64,000 nt of DNA from positions 248,001 through 312,000 of the forward strand of contig NZ_JROG01000007.1 of assembly GCF_000786215.1 (NCBI RefSeq), read 5' to 3'. The notes beneath the pieces are model-generated. The model was not told the DNA's origin. It was given only the letters and a program-made list of their open reading frames with translations, and did not search any database. Shown piece after piece: positions 29,535 through 38,031 of the stretch (position 1 is the stretch's first letter; the number at the start of each line of letters is the position of its first letter). Both the position numbers and the translations under genes were made by a program. Source of the DNA: Sphingomonas sp. 35-24ZXX. GTDB taxonomy: Bacteria; Pseudomonadota; Alphaproteobacteria; Sphingomonadales; Sphingomonadaceae.

Positions 29535-30209
29535 ATGATCCCGCGCGAACTGCTGGCGACTGCCCATGTCCCGGGCGGCGGCGACCCCCTGCGCCTGATC
29601 CGCAGAGGTACCGAATACTCGATCATGCTCGGCGCAAACGAGCTGATGAACAGCCGCTTGAGCGGATCGGAAGAGGCGATGAGCCGGCTCGCGCAGGCGT
29701 GTATCGCAGGCGTGGCTGCTCCCCGCGTGCTGATCGGCGGGCTGGGGATGGGGTTTACGTTGCGCGCCGGGCTGGAAGCGTTCGGCCCCAAGACATCGAT
29801 CGATGTCGCCGAACTGGTCCCTGAAATCGTCGATTGGGCCCGCGGGCCGATGGCGCATCTGCACGCGGGCACGCTGGACGACCCCCGGGTCACGATCTGT
29901 GTCACCGATGTCGGCCAGCTGATTCGCGCCGCGCCCGCACGGTATGACGCGATCCTGCTGGACGTCGACAACGGCCCCGATGGCCTTTCGCGCGAGGGCA
30001 ATGACGCGTTGTACACCGCCAGCGGGCTGAACCAGGCGCGCGCGGCGCTCCGCCCCGGCGGGGTGCTGGTGGTCTGGTCCAGTGGCCCGGATGCCCGGTT
30101 TACCGCAAGACTGCGCAAGGCAGGATTTGCGGTCCGGGAAGAGATCGTTCGTGCCCGCACCACCGGCGGGGGCGCGCGGCACACGATCTGGCTCGCCATG
30201 CACGACTGA
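29535..30209 (+). CDS. Spermidine-synthase-like SAM-fold protein
   Basis: A 224-residue protein with the spermidine/spermine synthase-like Rossmann fold: RVLIGGLGMGFTLRAGLEAF as motif I, VAELVPEIVDWAR as the acidic motif II loop, and YDAILLDVDNGPDGL in the active site. It ends with GGVLVVWSSGPDARF. It is shorter than true spermidine synthases (about 280) and lacks their full N-terminal beta domain, so aminopropyl transfer or methyl transfer are both open. Confidence 0.8.
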   Translation: MIPRELLATAHVPGGGDPLRLIRRGTEYSIMLGANELMNSRLSGSEEAMSRLAQACIAGVAAPRVLIGGLGMGFTLRAGLEAFGPKTSIDVAELVPEIVDWARGPMAHLHAGTLDDPRVTICVTDVGQLIRAAPARYDAILLDVDNGPDGLSREGNDALYTASGLNQARAALRPGGVLVVWSSGPDARFTARLRKAGFAVREEIVRARTTGGGARHTIWLAMHD

Positions 30210-30232
30210 CCGAGCAAGCGTTCCCCGGCAGA

Positions 30233-31492
30233 TCAGGGCAAAGCGTCGATATCGGTCGGCAATCTGGATCGCTCGCCCGGCAGCGGCTCGACCCCGTAAC
30301 GCTTGACCAGCGCCCAGACATGATCGGGGATCATCGATTTCATCTTGGCCGGCGCTGAGCGGCGCAGGTGCAGCACTGTCTCGATCGCCTTCATCTCGAC
30401 CCGCGCGCGGGCGAACTCGACCCCGCGCGGACCGACGCGGGGCATCAGCCAGCCGAAAATGCCGCGCAGGATGTTGGGCATGCGCCGCAGCGGCAGCCCT
30501 CCGGCCGCACGCTCGGTATTGGCCAGGAACCCCTTGACCGGCCCGGCGCGATTGCCCGCGCTGGTGACGTCCCGGGTCCGCAGATCATCCCCGAGCAACC
30601 CGATCAGTTCCTCGCCGCGCTCGTTGCGAACGACCAGCCACTGCTTGCCGCCGCCTGCCATATAGCCGATCGTGATATCGGCCAGCACGTTGGTGTAATC
30701 GACACAGGTGCGGCAGGTGAGCGGAAAGAAATCCCCCGGAAGATCGGCAATCGGCAGCTTGAGAAACGGAATTTCCTGCACCCGTCCATCGTCGAAGCGC
30801 AGTTCGACATGATAATCGGAACGGAATTCGAGATAGCTGATCGTCTCCGGCTGCTCCGACAACAGTCCCAGAAACAGATGGAAATTCTCGGTCGTGGTGT
30901 TGTCCGCGCAAGGGGTGCCGATGACGTAGATCCGCTCGAACTCCAGCTCGTCCTCGAGCGCGCGCAGCGCGTGAACCTGGCAAGGTATGCCGATCAGCGC
31001 GATCCGGCGGTGCCCGGCATCGCGCGCGGGCTCGAGCAGCGCGAGCAGCGGGGCATAGCCCATCCGCATCCCGCGCACCGACGCCATGTCCTGCGCGCGG
31101 GTGATCAGCACCGGCGTGGGCCGCCAGCGATCCTCCGGGTCCGGTCCGATCGCCAGCACGGCATCGACCGCGCCGGTTTCGAGCAACCGTTCACCGATCC
31201 GGGTGACGATGCCCGTCCACTGCGCGCCGGGCGACGGCTTGATCATCTCGGCCGCGACCATGCGGCGGAAGGGACCGAAGAACAGCTCATCGGGCCGCTC
31301 GGGATCGCGCGCACGACCTTGCACCTTGCGCTCGAGCGCTTCGTAATCGGGCTTGATGAACTGGCACGCGCGCCCGCACGCCTTGGGGTCGCTGCTGCGC
31401 GAGATACCGCAATCGGTACACAGGCTGCGCGGGACGGCCGGTGGGAATTCCCCGGTCGTCACGCGATTCCGACTTTGCGGCCCCGTGTCCAT
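30233..31492 (-). CDS. FrhB-family Fe-S flavoprotein, BciB/HCAR-like
   Basis: A 419-residue protein of the coenzyme F420 hydrogenase/dehydrogenase beta-subunit family. Cysteines for Fe-S clusters: LCTDCG and ACGRAC near the N-terminus, GIPCQVHALR, GTPCADNTT, and LTCRTCVDYTNVLADITIG. The C-terminal block VGPRGVEFARARVEMKAIE matches the GPKGLEFA tail of BciB (ferredoxin-dependent divinyl chlorophyllide 8-vinyl reductase) and plant HCAR. That would imply bacteriochlorophyll synthesis, yet no photosynthesis gene is nearby. It could also be a relic or have another reduction role. Confidence 0.75.
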   Translation of the reverse strand: MDTGPQSRNRVTTGEFPPAVPRSLCTDCGISRSSDPKACGRACQFIKPDYEALERKVQGRARDPERPDELFFGPFRRMVAAEMIKPSPGAQWTGIVTRIGERLLETGAVDAVLAIGPDPEDRWRPTPVLITRAQDMASVRGMRMGYAPLLALLEPARDAGHRRIALIGIPCQVHALRALEDELEFERIYVIGTPCADNTTTENFHLFLGLLSEQPETISYLEFRSDYHVELRFDDGRVQEIPFLKLPIADLPGDFFPLTCRTCVDYTNVLADITIGYMAGGGKQWLVVRNERGEELIGLLGDDLRTRDVTSAGNRAGPVKGFLANTERAAGGLPLRRMPNILRGIFGWLMPRVGPRGVEFARARVEMKAIETVLHLRRSAPAKMKSMIPDHVWALVKRYGVEPLPGERSRLPTDIDALP

Positions 31493-31629
31493 CCTCTTGT
31501 CTTACCCCTTTTTCCGCTTTTCGACAAATAATCGCTGATTCGTAAAGCCTTTAACGGCAATGCGCAGGGGTAACTTCACACTGCCGCAATTTGTCGCTAC
31601 GTTGATTCATCATGCGAAAGGCAGAAGAC

Positions 31630-31965
31630 ATGCAATGGTCCAGCACCCAGCAACAGGGTTGCATTGTTGCGAGCCCCGATGGCCGCGTTGACGAGGCCAC
31701 CGCCGAAGCATTTACCGAACATCTGGCGAGCAGCGTGACCCTGGCCGCCGAGGCACCGGGCCGCAAGCTGATCATCGATTTTTCCGGACTGGATTACATG
31801 TCGTCGCGCGGCCTTAGGGCGCTGACCTTGGCCAAGCGCCAGGCCGATGCGGCAGGGGTCGCCATGGCATTGGCGCGTCCCAACGAAGTGATGCGGGAAA
31901 TTCTGGCCATCAGCCGCTATGACAAGCTGTTTGCTGTCACCGAAAGCATAGAGGCAGCCATCTAG
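31630..31965 (+). CDS. STAS-domain anti-sigma-factor antagonist
   Basis: A 111-residue STAS protein: GRVDEATAEAFTEHL, IIDFSGLDYMSSRGLRALTL with the phosphorylatable Ser, and AISRYDKLFAV. SpoIIAA-like STAS proteins are switched by Ser phosphorylation and by SpoIIE-type phosphatases, one of which is encoded two genes downstream. ATG at 31630 is chosen because AAAGGCAG precedes it; ATG at 31612 is also in frame. First gene of a three-gene signalling set. Confidence 0.88.
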   Translation: MQWSSTQQQGCIVASPDGRVDEATAEAFTEHLASSVTLAAEAPGRKLIIDFSGLDYMSSRGLRALTLAKRQADAAGVAMALARPNEVMREILAISRYDKLFAVTESIEAAI

Positions 31966-32012
31966 AACGTCGCATCGGGGGACGGCAAGGCGCAGTCAAA
32001 TGGGGGGATAGG

Positions 32013-32987
32013 ATGCTGGTCCGGTTCTGGGGAACGCGCGGATCGCTGCCAGTGGCGGCGACCGCGTCTGTCGTGCAGGAGAAAGTGGCGCAGGCCCTGC
32101 TGGCCGCATCGGGCCGCAGCTTTGCCGACATCGAGGAAGCGCGCAGCTTCGCGCGCAACGACCTGGACTTTGCCACCAGCAGCACCTTTGGCGGCGCCAC
32201 CACCTGCGTCGAGATCGAGGCGGGCGATCCGGATGCGGGAGACGCCTACATCATCTGCGACATGGGCAGCGGGCTGCGCGGCTTCGGGCTGGACGCGATG
32301 CGCCGCTGCGCGCAGGGCCACGCGCGGGTCTATCATTTCTTCATGTCGCACCTGCACTGGGACCATATCATGGGCTTCCCGTTCTTCGTGCCCGCGTTCG
32401 ACCCCAATGCGCACATCATCATCCATTCGGGCCATGAGGATGCCGAGACCGCGCTGCGCCGCCAGCAGGAGGAAATCTCCTTCCCGGTCGCGTTCGACTG
32501 GCTGCGCGCCAGAATCGAGTTCCGCACGCTGAAGACCGGCGAGACCTATCAGATCGGCGCGGTGCAGGTCGAAATGATGGAGCAGCATCATTCGCACACT
32601 AGCTTCGGCTATCGCTTTACCGATGCCGCCGGCAAGGTCGCGGTGTTCAGCACCGACAGCGAGCACAAGATGGAGAAGATGGAGGGCGAGGCAGACGTCG
32701 AGCAGTTCTTCCGCGAGGCCGACCTTGTCATCTGCGACACGATGTATTCGCTCGCCGACAGCGTCTCGATGAAGGAGGACTGGGGCCATTCGAGCAACAT
32801 CGTCGCCATCGACCTGTGCCATGGCGGCCGCGCGAAACGGCTGGCGCTGTTCCACCACGAACCGGTCTATTCGGATGCCGATATCGCGCGGATGCACGCC
32901 GAAAGCGTCCGCTACGAGGAACTGACCCGCGAGCATGCTCCGCTGGAGGTGCTGTGCGCCTATGACGGCCTTGAAGTCTCCCTCTAG
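32013..32987 (+). CDS. Metallo-beta-lactamase-fold hydrolase
   Basis: A 324-residue MBL-fold protein. It starts MLVRFWGTRGSLPV, has the metal site SHLHWDH, further ligands in EQHHSHTSFGYR and STDSEH, and the last His in ALFHHEP. The WGTRGS opening and overall shape resemble phosphodiesterase-type MBL proteins that act on cyclic nucleotides or similar small molecules; the substrate is unknown. It lies 47 bases after the STAS gene and overlaps the phosphatase gene by 26 bases. Confidence 0.88.
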   Translation: MLVRFWGTRGSLPVAATASVVQEKVAQALLAASGRSFADIEEARSFARNDLDFATSSTFGGATTCVEIEAGDPDAGDAYIICDMGSGLRGFGLDAMRRCAQGHARVYHFFMSHLHWDHIMGFPFFVPAFDPNAHIIIHSGHEDAETALRRQQEEISFPVAFDWLRARIEFRTLKTGETYQIGAVQVEMMEQHHSHTSFGYRFTDAAGKVAVFSTDSEHKMEKMEGEADVEQFFREADLVICDTMYSLADSVSMKEDWGHSSNIVAIDLCHGGRAKRLALFHHEPVYSDADIARMHAESVRYEELTREHAPLEVLCAYDGLEVSL

Positions 32988-35040
32988 ATCCATTGTCATT
33001 GCGCGCCCGTCGCGCAGCCTGTGGCTGGCCGCGCTTGGCGGCTTTGTGCTGGCCGGGCTGCTGAGCCTGGCGCTGGGCGATCGCGAACAGAATGCGGTGT
33101 TCGATGGCTGGCAACGGTTGGCCCCGCGCTCGATGGCCGACAGCAACGTGCGTGTCGTCGCGATCGGCGAGGAAAGCCTCGATGTCATCGGCAGCTGGCC
33201 CTGGCCGCGCAGCGTGCTCGCGACCATGACCCGGCGGCTGACCGAAGGCGGCGCGGCGGCGATCGGGTTCGACATCCTGTTCGTCGAACCCGACGCGGTC
33301 AGCCCGACGCGATTCTCGCGGCTTTATGCGCCCACCGATCCTGCCATCCAGGCATGGATCGAACGCTTGGAAAGCCAGGATGGCGATTTTTCGGATGCGA
33401 TCAGCACCGCGCCGGTCGTGCTCGGTCGCGCCGGGGTGACGCTGGGCGGGGCCGATCCTGCGACGCTGACCCAATGGGCGACGATCACCGGCACTCCGCC
33501 TGCCAGCCTGCCGCGCTACCCGGTGGTGCAGACCAATCTGGAAGCGCTCGAATCGCGTGCGCCGGGCTTTGGCATGCTCAACGGCACGCCTGATTCCGAT
33601 GGTGTGGTGCGCGCCGTTCCGCTGGTGCTGAAAACCGGCGAGGCCCTGGTCCCGGGGCTGGCGCTGGAAATGGTGCGCGTCACACTGGAGCAGCGCACGG
33701 GAGTCGATCCCGAGATCAGGATGACGCCCGGCAAGGTCACGATCGGCAAGCGCGCGATCCCGGTGGATGACCGCGGCCGGATGCGGCTGCACTTTGCCCA
33801 GATACCCGATGCGCATGTCTATTCCGCGATCGAGATCATGTCGGAAAGCTTCGACCTGGCGCAGCTCGAGGACAAGATCGTCGTCATCTCGCTCACCGCC
33901 GAAGGGTCGCCCGATATCGTCGCCACGCCGCTCGGCGCGGAGATGTTCGGCGTGCTGGTCCAGGCGCAGGCCGCCGATGCGATCAGCCGCGGCGGCTGGC
34001 TGGTCCGTCCGGGCTGGAGCCAGGCGGCCGAATGGCTGACAGGTGTGCTGCTCGCTCTGGTTCTGCTGCTGGCGTCGACTGCGCCGGGGCGTGGTCGCGC
34101 AAGCTGGCTGGTGCTGCTGGGATCGGCGTGCGCCTTGCCGCTGGCGAGCTGGCTGCTGTTCCGCCTGGGGGACATCCTGTTCGATCCCGTCCGCCCGCTG
34201 CTGCTGGGCACCGGCAGCGTATTGGCGGTATCCGCCGCGCTGTTCAGCGAGGCGCGGCGCGAGCGGGCGGCGTTGCGCGATGCACAGAACCGCAGCGAAG
34301 GTGAGCTGGATGCCGCGCGCTCGATCCAGCTGGGCATGCTGCCCGACCGCGCGGCGCTGGCGAGGCTCGATCCGCGCATCGACATCGCCGCGCAGCTGGA
34401 AGCGGCCAAATCGGTGGGCGGCGATTTCTACGACATCATCCGGCTGGACGCAGACCGCATCGTGATCCTGATCGCCGACGTCACCGGCAAGGGCGTGCCG
34501 GCCGCGCTGTTCATGGCGCTGTCCAAGGCCCTGGCACGCAGCGTCATGCTGCGCAGGCCCGGAGGCCTTGCTGACACCGCAGCCCTGCTCAACGAGGAAC
34601 TGATGCGCGACAGCGGCGATGCCTTGGGCCTGACCATGCTGCTGGGCATCATCGATCTTGCCACCGGGCGGGTGGAGATGGTCAATGCCGGGCACGACAA
34701 CCCCTTGCGCATCGCCACCGACGGCACGGTGATCGAAGAAGCGATGGAGGGCGGCCCGCCCTTCTGCATCATGGACTATCCCTGGCCCGCCGAAGCGCTG
34801 GTGTTGCAGCCCGGCGAAGCTTTGGTGCTGATCACCGACGGCGTGACCGAGGCGCAGAACCGGCAGGAACAGCTGTTCGGCAACCAGCGCACCCGTGATG
34901 CGCTGACCGCCGATCAGTCGAGCGCGGCGGCGATGGTCGCCAGCCTGCGCGGGGCGGTGCGCCGATTTGAAGACGGCACCGACGCCAGCGACGACCTCAC
35001 CGTGGTTGCCTTCCGCTATCTGGGTGCTAATCCCGCCTGA
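32962..35040 (+). CDS. CHASE2 sensor + SpoIIE-type PP2C phosphatase
   Basis: A 692-residue membrane signalling protein. TM1 (LWLAALGGFVLAGLLSLAL) is followed by an extracytoplasmic CHASE2 domain (VRVVAIGEESLDVIGSWPWP, AAIGFDILFVEPD, LHFAQ). Two or three TM helices follow at about 360-430, then the SpoIIE/PP2C domain with metal-ligand motifs KSVGGDFYD, IADVTGKGVPAALFM, VNAGHDNPL, ITDGVTEA and SDDLTVVAFR. It probably dephosphorylates the STAS protein encoded two genes upstream after sensing an external signal. ATG at 32962 lies inside the MBL gene. Confidence 0.92.
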   Translation: MTALKSPSRSIVIARPSRSLWLAALGGFVLAGLLSLALGDREQNAVFDGWQRLAPRSMADSNVRVVAIGEESLDVIGSWPWPRSVLATMTRRLTEGGAAAIGFDILFVEPDAVSPTRFSRLYAPTDPAIQAWIERLESQDGDFSDAISTAPVVLGRAGVTLGGADPATLTQWATITGTPPASLPRYPVVQTNLEALESRAPGFGMLNGTPDSDGVVRAVPLVLKTGEALVPGLALEMVRVTLEQRTGVDPEIRMTPGKVTIGKRAIPVDDRGRMRLHFAQIPDAHVYSAIEIMSESFDLAQLEDKIVVISLTAEGSPDIVATPLGAEMFGVLVQAQAADAISRGGWLVRPGWSQAAEWLTGVLLALVLLLASTAPGRGRASWLVLLGSACALPLASWLLFRLGDILFDPVRPLLLGTGSVLAVSAALFSEARRERAALRDAQNRSEGELDAARSIQLGMLPDRAALARLDPRIDIAAQLEAAKSVGGDFYDIIRLDADRIVILIADVTGKGVPAALFMALSKALARSVMLRRPGGLADTAALLNEELMRDSGDALGLTMLLGIIDLATGRVEMVNAGHDNPLRIATDGTVIEEAMEGGPPFCIMDYPWPAEALVLQPGEALVLITDGVTEAQNRQEQLFGNQRTRDALTADQSSAAAMVASLRGAVRRFEDGTDASDDLTVVAFRYLGANPA

Positions 35041-35054
35041 TCACAGGAGGACCC

Positions 35055-35927
35055 ATGTTCGACACCGCACGACCCCGGCGCAGCGCGCTCTACATGCCCG
35101 CCTCCAATCCGCGCGCGCTGGCCAAGGCGCGCAGCCTGCCCGCCGATGTCATCATCCTCGATCTGGAAGACGCGGTCGCGCCCGAAGCCAAGGAAAGCGC
35201 GCGCGAGGCCGCGATTGCAGCAGCGGCCGAAGGCGGTTTCGCGCATCGCGAACTGATCATCCGCATCAACGCGCTCGACACGCCCTGGGGCAAGGATGAT
35301 CTTGCCGCCGTCGTGCATGCCGATGTCGACGGGGTTCTGATCCCCAAGGTCAGCCGCCCGTCCGACATCACCGCCTGCAACGCGGCGCTGGCCGACGCGC
35401 CTTCGCGGCTGAAGCTGTGGGCGATGATCGAGACCTGCGCGGTAATTCCGCATCTCGACGCGCTGGCAGCGCTCGGCGGGTCAACGCGGCTGTCGACCTT
35501 CGTGATGGGGGTCAATGATCTCGCCAAGGAAATGCGCGCGAAGCTGACGCCCGAGCGGACGCCCTTCCTCCCGATCCTCACCCTGACAGTGGCTGCGGCG
35601 CGCGCGCATGGCGTGGCCGTGCTCGACGGGGTGTGCAACGAGTTCCGCGATCTGGATGTGTTCGAAGCCGAAGCGCGGCAGGGGCTGACGTTCGGGTTCG
35701 ACGGCAAGACGCTGATCCACCCCGATCAGATCGCCCCGTGCAACGCGGTGTTCTCGCCGAGCGAAGACGAGCTCGCCTGGGCCAACGCGGTGATTGCCGC
35801 GTTCGCGCTGCCCGAAAATGCCGGCAAGGGTGCGATCCGGGTCGAGGGCCGGATGGCCGAACTGCTGCATCTGGAGCAGGCGCACCAGCAGGTCGCGATC
35901 GCGCAAGCGATCACCGCGCAAGGCTAG
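35055..35927 (+). CDS. CitE-like HpcH/HpaI aldolase family CoA-ester lyase
   Basis: A 290-residue TIM-barrel lyase. Blocks: RRSALYMPASNPRALAKA, ADVIILDLEDAVAPEAKESA with the metal-ligand Glu/Asp, KLWAMIETCAVIPHLD and FDGKTLIHPDQI. Family members cleave citryl-, malyl- or methylmalyl-CoA or hydrolyse malyl-CoA; no citrate lyase alpha/gamma genes are nearby, so a malyl/citramalyl-CoA role is more likely. CAGGAGGA precedes the ATG. Confidence 0.88.
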   Translation: MFDTARPRRSALYMPASNPRALAKARSLPADVIILDLEDAVAPEAKESAREAAIAAAAEGGFAHRELIIRINALDTPWGKDDLAAVVHADVDGVLIPKVSRPSDITACNAALADAPSRLKLWAMIETCAVIPHLDALAALGGSTRLSTFVMGVNDLAKEMRAKLTPERTPFLPILTLTVAAARAHGVAVLDGVCNEFRDLDVFEAEARQGLTFGFDGKTLIHPDQIAPCNAVFSPSEDELAWANAVIAAFALPENAGKGAIRVEGRMAELLHLEQAHQQVAIAQAITAQG

Positions 35928-35931
35928 ACGC

Positions 35932-36096
35932 TCAGCCCGCCCGGTTCTTGCGCCGCAAGTCACCCTTGCAGCGCTCCGAGCATGTTTTCACATTGTCCCA
36001 GTCGCGCTCCCATTTCTTGCGCCAGGCAAAGGGGCGCCCGCACGCCTCGCAGGTCTTTTCGGGCAGGTTCGACTTGGTGTAGCGTTTCTCGGGCAT
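35932..36096 (-). CDS. DUF2256 small zinc-ribbon-like protein
   Basis: A 54-residue protein: KTCEACGRPFAWRKKWERDW and NVKTCSERCKGDLRRKNRAG. Two CxxC/CxxxC pairs suggest a zinc ribbon. The DUF2256 pattern GRPFxWRKKW is unmistakable. Function unknown. ATG at 36096 is chosen from family length. It converges with the lyase gene, 4 bases apart. Confidence 0.88.
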   Translation of the reverse strand: MPEKRYTKSNLPEKTCEACGRPFAWRKKWERDWDNVKTCSERCKGDLRRKNRAG

Positions 36097-36194
36097 GGCG
36101 GCGATATGGGCGCGGGCAAGCCGGGCCGCCAGAGGCATCGCAAAAATCGCACGCCCCATCTTGCCCGGCGACCGGCGCGCGCTATCGTGGCCGG

Positions 36195-37805
36195 ATGCGC
36201 ACCCTTGCCCTGGCTCTCGCCGCCCTCACCCCGCTTGCCGCCCCGGCTCCGCTATTCGCCCAGACCGAGCAGGTCATGGTGGATGTCGAGGAGAAATCGA
36301 TTTCCGAACTCGCCGCGATGCTGAACTCGGGCAAGGTCACCAGCGAGCAGCTGGTCCAGGCCTATATTGACCGGATCGGCCGGATCGACGAGGATCGCAG
36401 CGTCGGGCTCAACAGCGTCATCGCCGTCATGTTCGATGCGCCGAGCGAAGCACGCAAGCTCGACGAAGAGCGCAAGGCCGGAAAGCTGCGCGGACCGCTG
36501 CATGGCATCCCGATCCTGATCAAGGACAATATCGAGGCGAAGGGCCCCATCCCCACCACCGCCGGATCGACGGCCCTGCTCGCCAATGTGACCGACCGCG
36601 ATGCGCCCTTGGTCGCGCGTTTGCGCGCGGCGGGCGCGATCATCCTGGGCAAGACCAACCTGTCGCAATGGGCCAACATCCGCTCGAACGATTCGGTCAG
36701 CGGCTGGTCGAGCGTCGGCGGGCTGGTGAAGAATCCGTACGCGCTCGACCGCAATTCCTGCGGTTCGTCCTCGGGCAGCGGCGCTGCTGCTGCTGCGAGC
36801 CTGGCGGCAGCGACCATCGGCACCGAGACCGATGGCTCGATCATCTGCCCCTCGTCGATCAATGGACTGGTCGGCTTCAAGCCCACGCTTGGCCTTGTCT
36901 CGCGCACCCACGTGATTCCGATCAGCCACAGCCAGGATACCGCCGGGCCGATGGCGCGCTCGGTCACCGATGCCGCGCTGGTACTGACCGCGCTCGCCGG
37001 GACCGATCCCGCCGACCCTGCCACCGCAGAGGCAGACGCGCGCAAGACCGATTATGCCGGAGGCCTCTCGCCCGATTATCTCAAGGGCGTGCGCATCGGC
37101 GTGCTCACCGACCGCAAGGGTGGCAATGCCCGCGTCCATGCCGCGTTCGACGCCGCGCTGGAAAAGCTCAAGGCCGCAGGCGCGGTGCTGGTCGAGATCA
37201 AGGACAGCCGCACCGGGCTGGAGGGGCTGGGCGAGGCCGAATTCAAGGTGCTGATGGTCGAGCTCAAGGCCGATCTCAACGCCTATCTCGCGACCACGCC
37301 CCCCGAGGTCACGGCGCGCACGCTCAAGGACGTGATCGCGTTCAACACCGCAAACGCCGCGACCGAACTCGCCTGGTTCGACCAGTCACTGTTCGACCTG
37401 GCCGAAAGCCAGAAGGGGCTGGACGATCCCGAATACAAGGAGGCGCTGGCCAAATCCAAGCGCCTCGCCGGAGCGGAAGGCATCGACAAGCTGCTGAAGG
37501 CGCACGATGTCCGCTTCCTCGTCGGCCCCAGCAACGCACCCGCCTGGGTCAGCGATCTGGTCAATGGCGATCACAGCATCGGCCCGAGCCAAAGCCAGAT
37601 GCCCGCCGTCGCCGGCTATCCGCACATCACCGTTCCGATGGGATATGTCGCCGGGCTACCGGTCGGCCTGTCGATCATCGGCGGCCAGTGGCAGGATCAT
37701 GATGTGATCAAGGCGGGCTACGCGTTCGAGCAGGCGAGCAAGGCTCGCGTCGCGCCGGGCTATGCGCCGCGGGCGGACGCGGTGGCGGACCCGATCGGGC
37801 GCTGA
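36195..37805 (+). CDS. Amidase signature family enzyme, secreted
   Basis: A 536-residue amidase with a signal peptide (MRTLALALAALTPLAAPAPL, cut after FAQ). The Ser-cisSer-Lys triad is visible: Lys110 in ILIKDNIEAKG, the cis-Ser at about 192 in CGSSSGSGAA, and the nucleophile Ser215 in GTETDGSIICPS. It hydrolyses amide bonds in the periplasm; the substrate is unknown. ATG at 36195 is chosen for the signal peptide. Confidence 0.9.
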   Translation: MRTLALALAALTPLAAPAPLFAQTEQVMVDVEEKSISELAAMLNSGKVTSEQLVQAYIDRIGRIDEDRSVGLNSVIAVMFDAPSEARKLDEERKAGKLRGPLHGIPILIKDNIEAKGPIPTTAGSTALLANVTDRDAPLVARLRAAGAIILGKTNLSQWANIRSNDSVSGWSSVGGLVKNPYALDRNSCGSSSGSGAAAAASLAAATIGTETDGSIICPSSINGLVGFKPTLGLVSRTHVIPISHSQDTAGPMARSVTDAALVLTALAGTDPADPATAEADARKTDYAGGLSPDYLKGVRIGVLTDRKGGNARVHAAFDAALEKLKAAGAVLVEIKDSRTGLEGLGEAEFKVLMVELKADLNAYLATTPPEVTARTLKDVIAFNTANAATELAWFDQSLFDLAESQKGLDDPEYKEALAKSKRLAGAEGIDKLLKAHDVRFLVGPSNAPAWVSDLVNGDHSIGPSQSQMPAVAGYPHITVPMGYVAGLPVGLSIIGGQWQDHDVIKAGYAFEQASKARVAPGYAPRADAVADPIGR

Positions 37806-38010
37806 CCCTCTCCCCTCCCTTGGGAAAACATGGTCCGGGTTCGCCTCTCCCTTGATGGGAGAGGCAGCGAGACTTGGCAGCTTGCTGCCTTAGTCGCAGC
37901 GGTGAGGGTGACGGTTCTGCTAGGCGCCAACTCCGCAGTATCTCACCCTCGACGCAATCTGGAGCCCTCACCCCCACCCAACCCTCCCCCATCGAGGGGG
38001 AGGGCTTTAG
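37806..38010. repeat. Hairpin-rich intergenic repeat region
   Basis: 225 bases between convergent genes carry perfect hairpins GCCTCTCCC/GGGAGAGGC (37843-37865) and CCCTCCCCC/GGGGGAGGG (37982-38004), plus GCAGCTTGCTGC and an inverted pair GTGAGGGT / ACCCTC. It looks like a compound of dispersed palindromic repeats and may act as a bidirectional terminator. No gene is seen. Confidence 0.6.
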
Positions 38011-38031
38011 CGGCGGGAGGGGAGAATGCGA

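Noticed and set aside
37806-38030. CRISPR-like array suspected from repeated GC-rich hairpins
   Set aside because: The hairpins differ in sequence and spacing, and there are no regular repeats or spacers.
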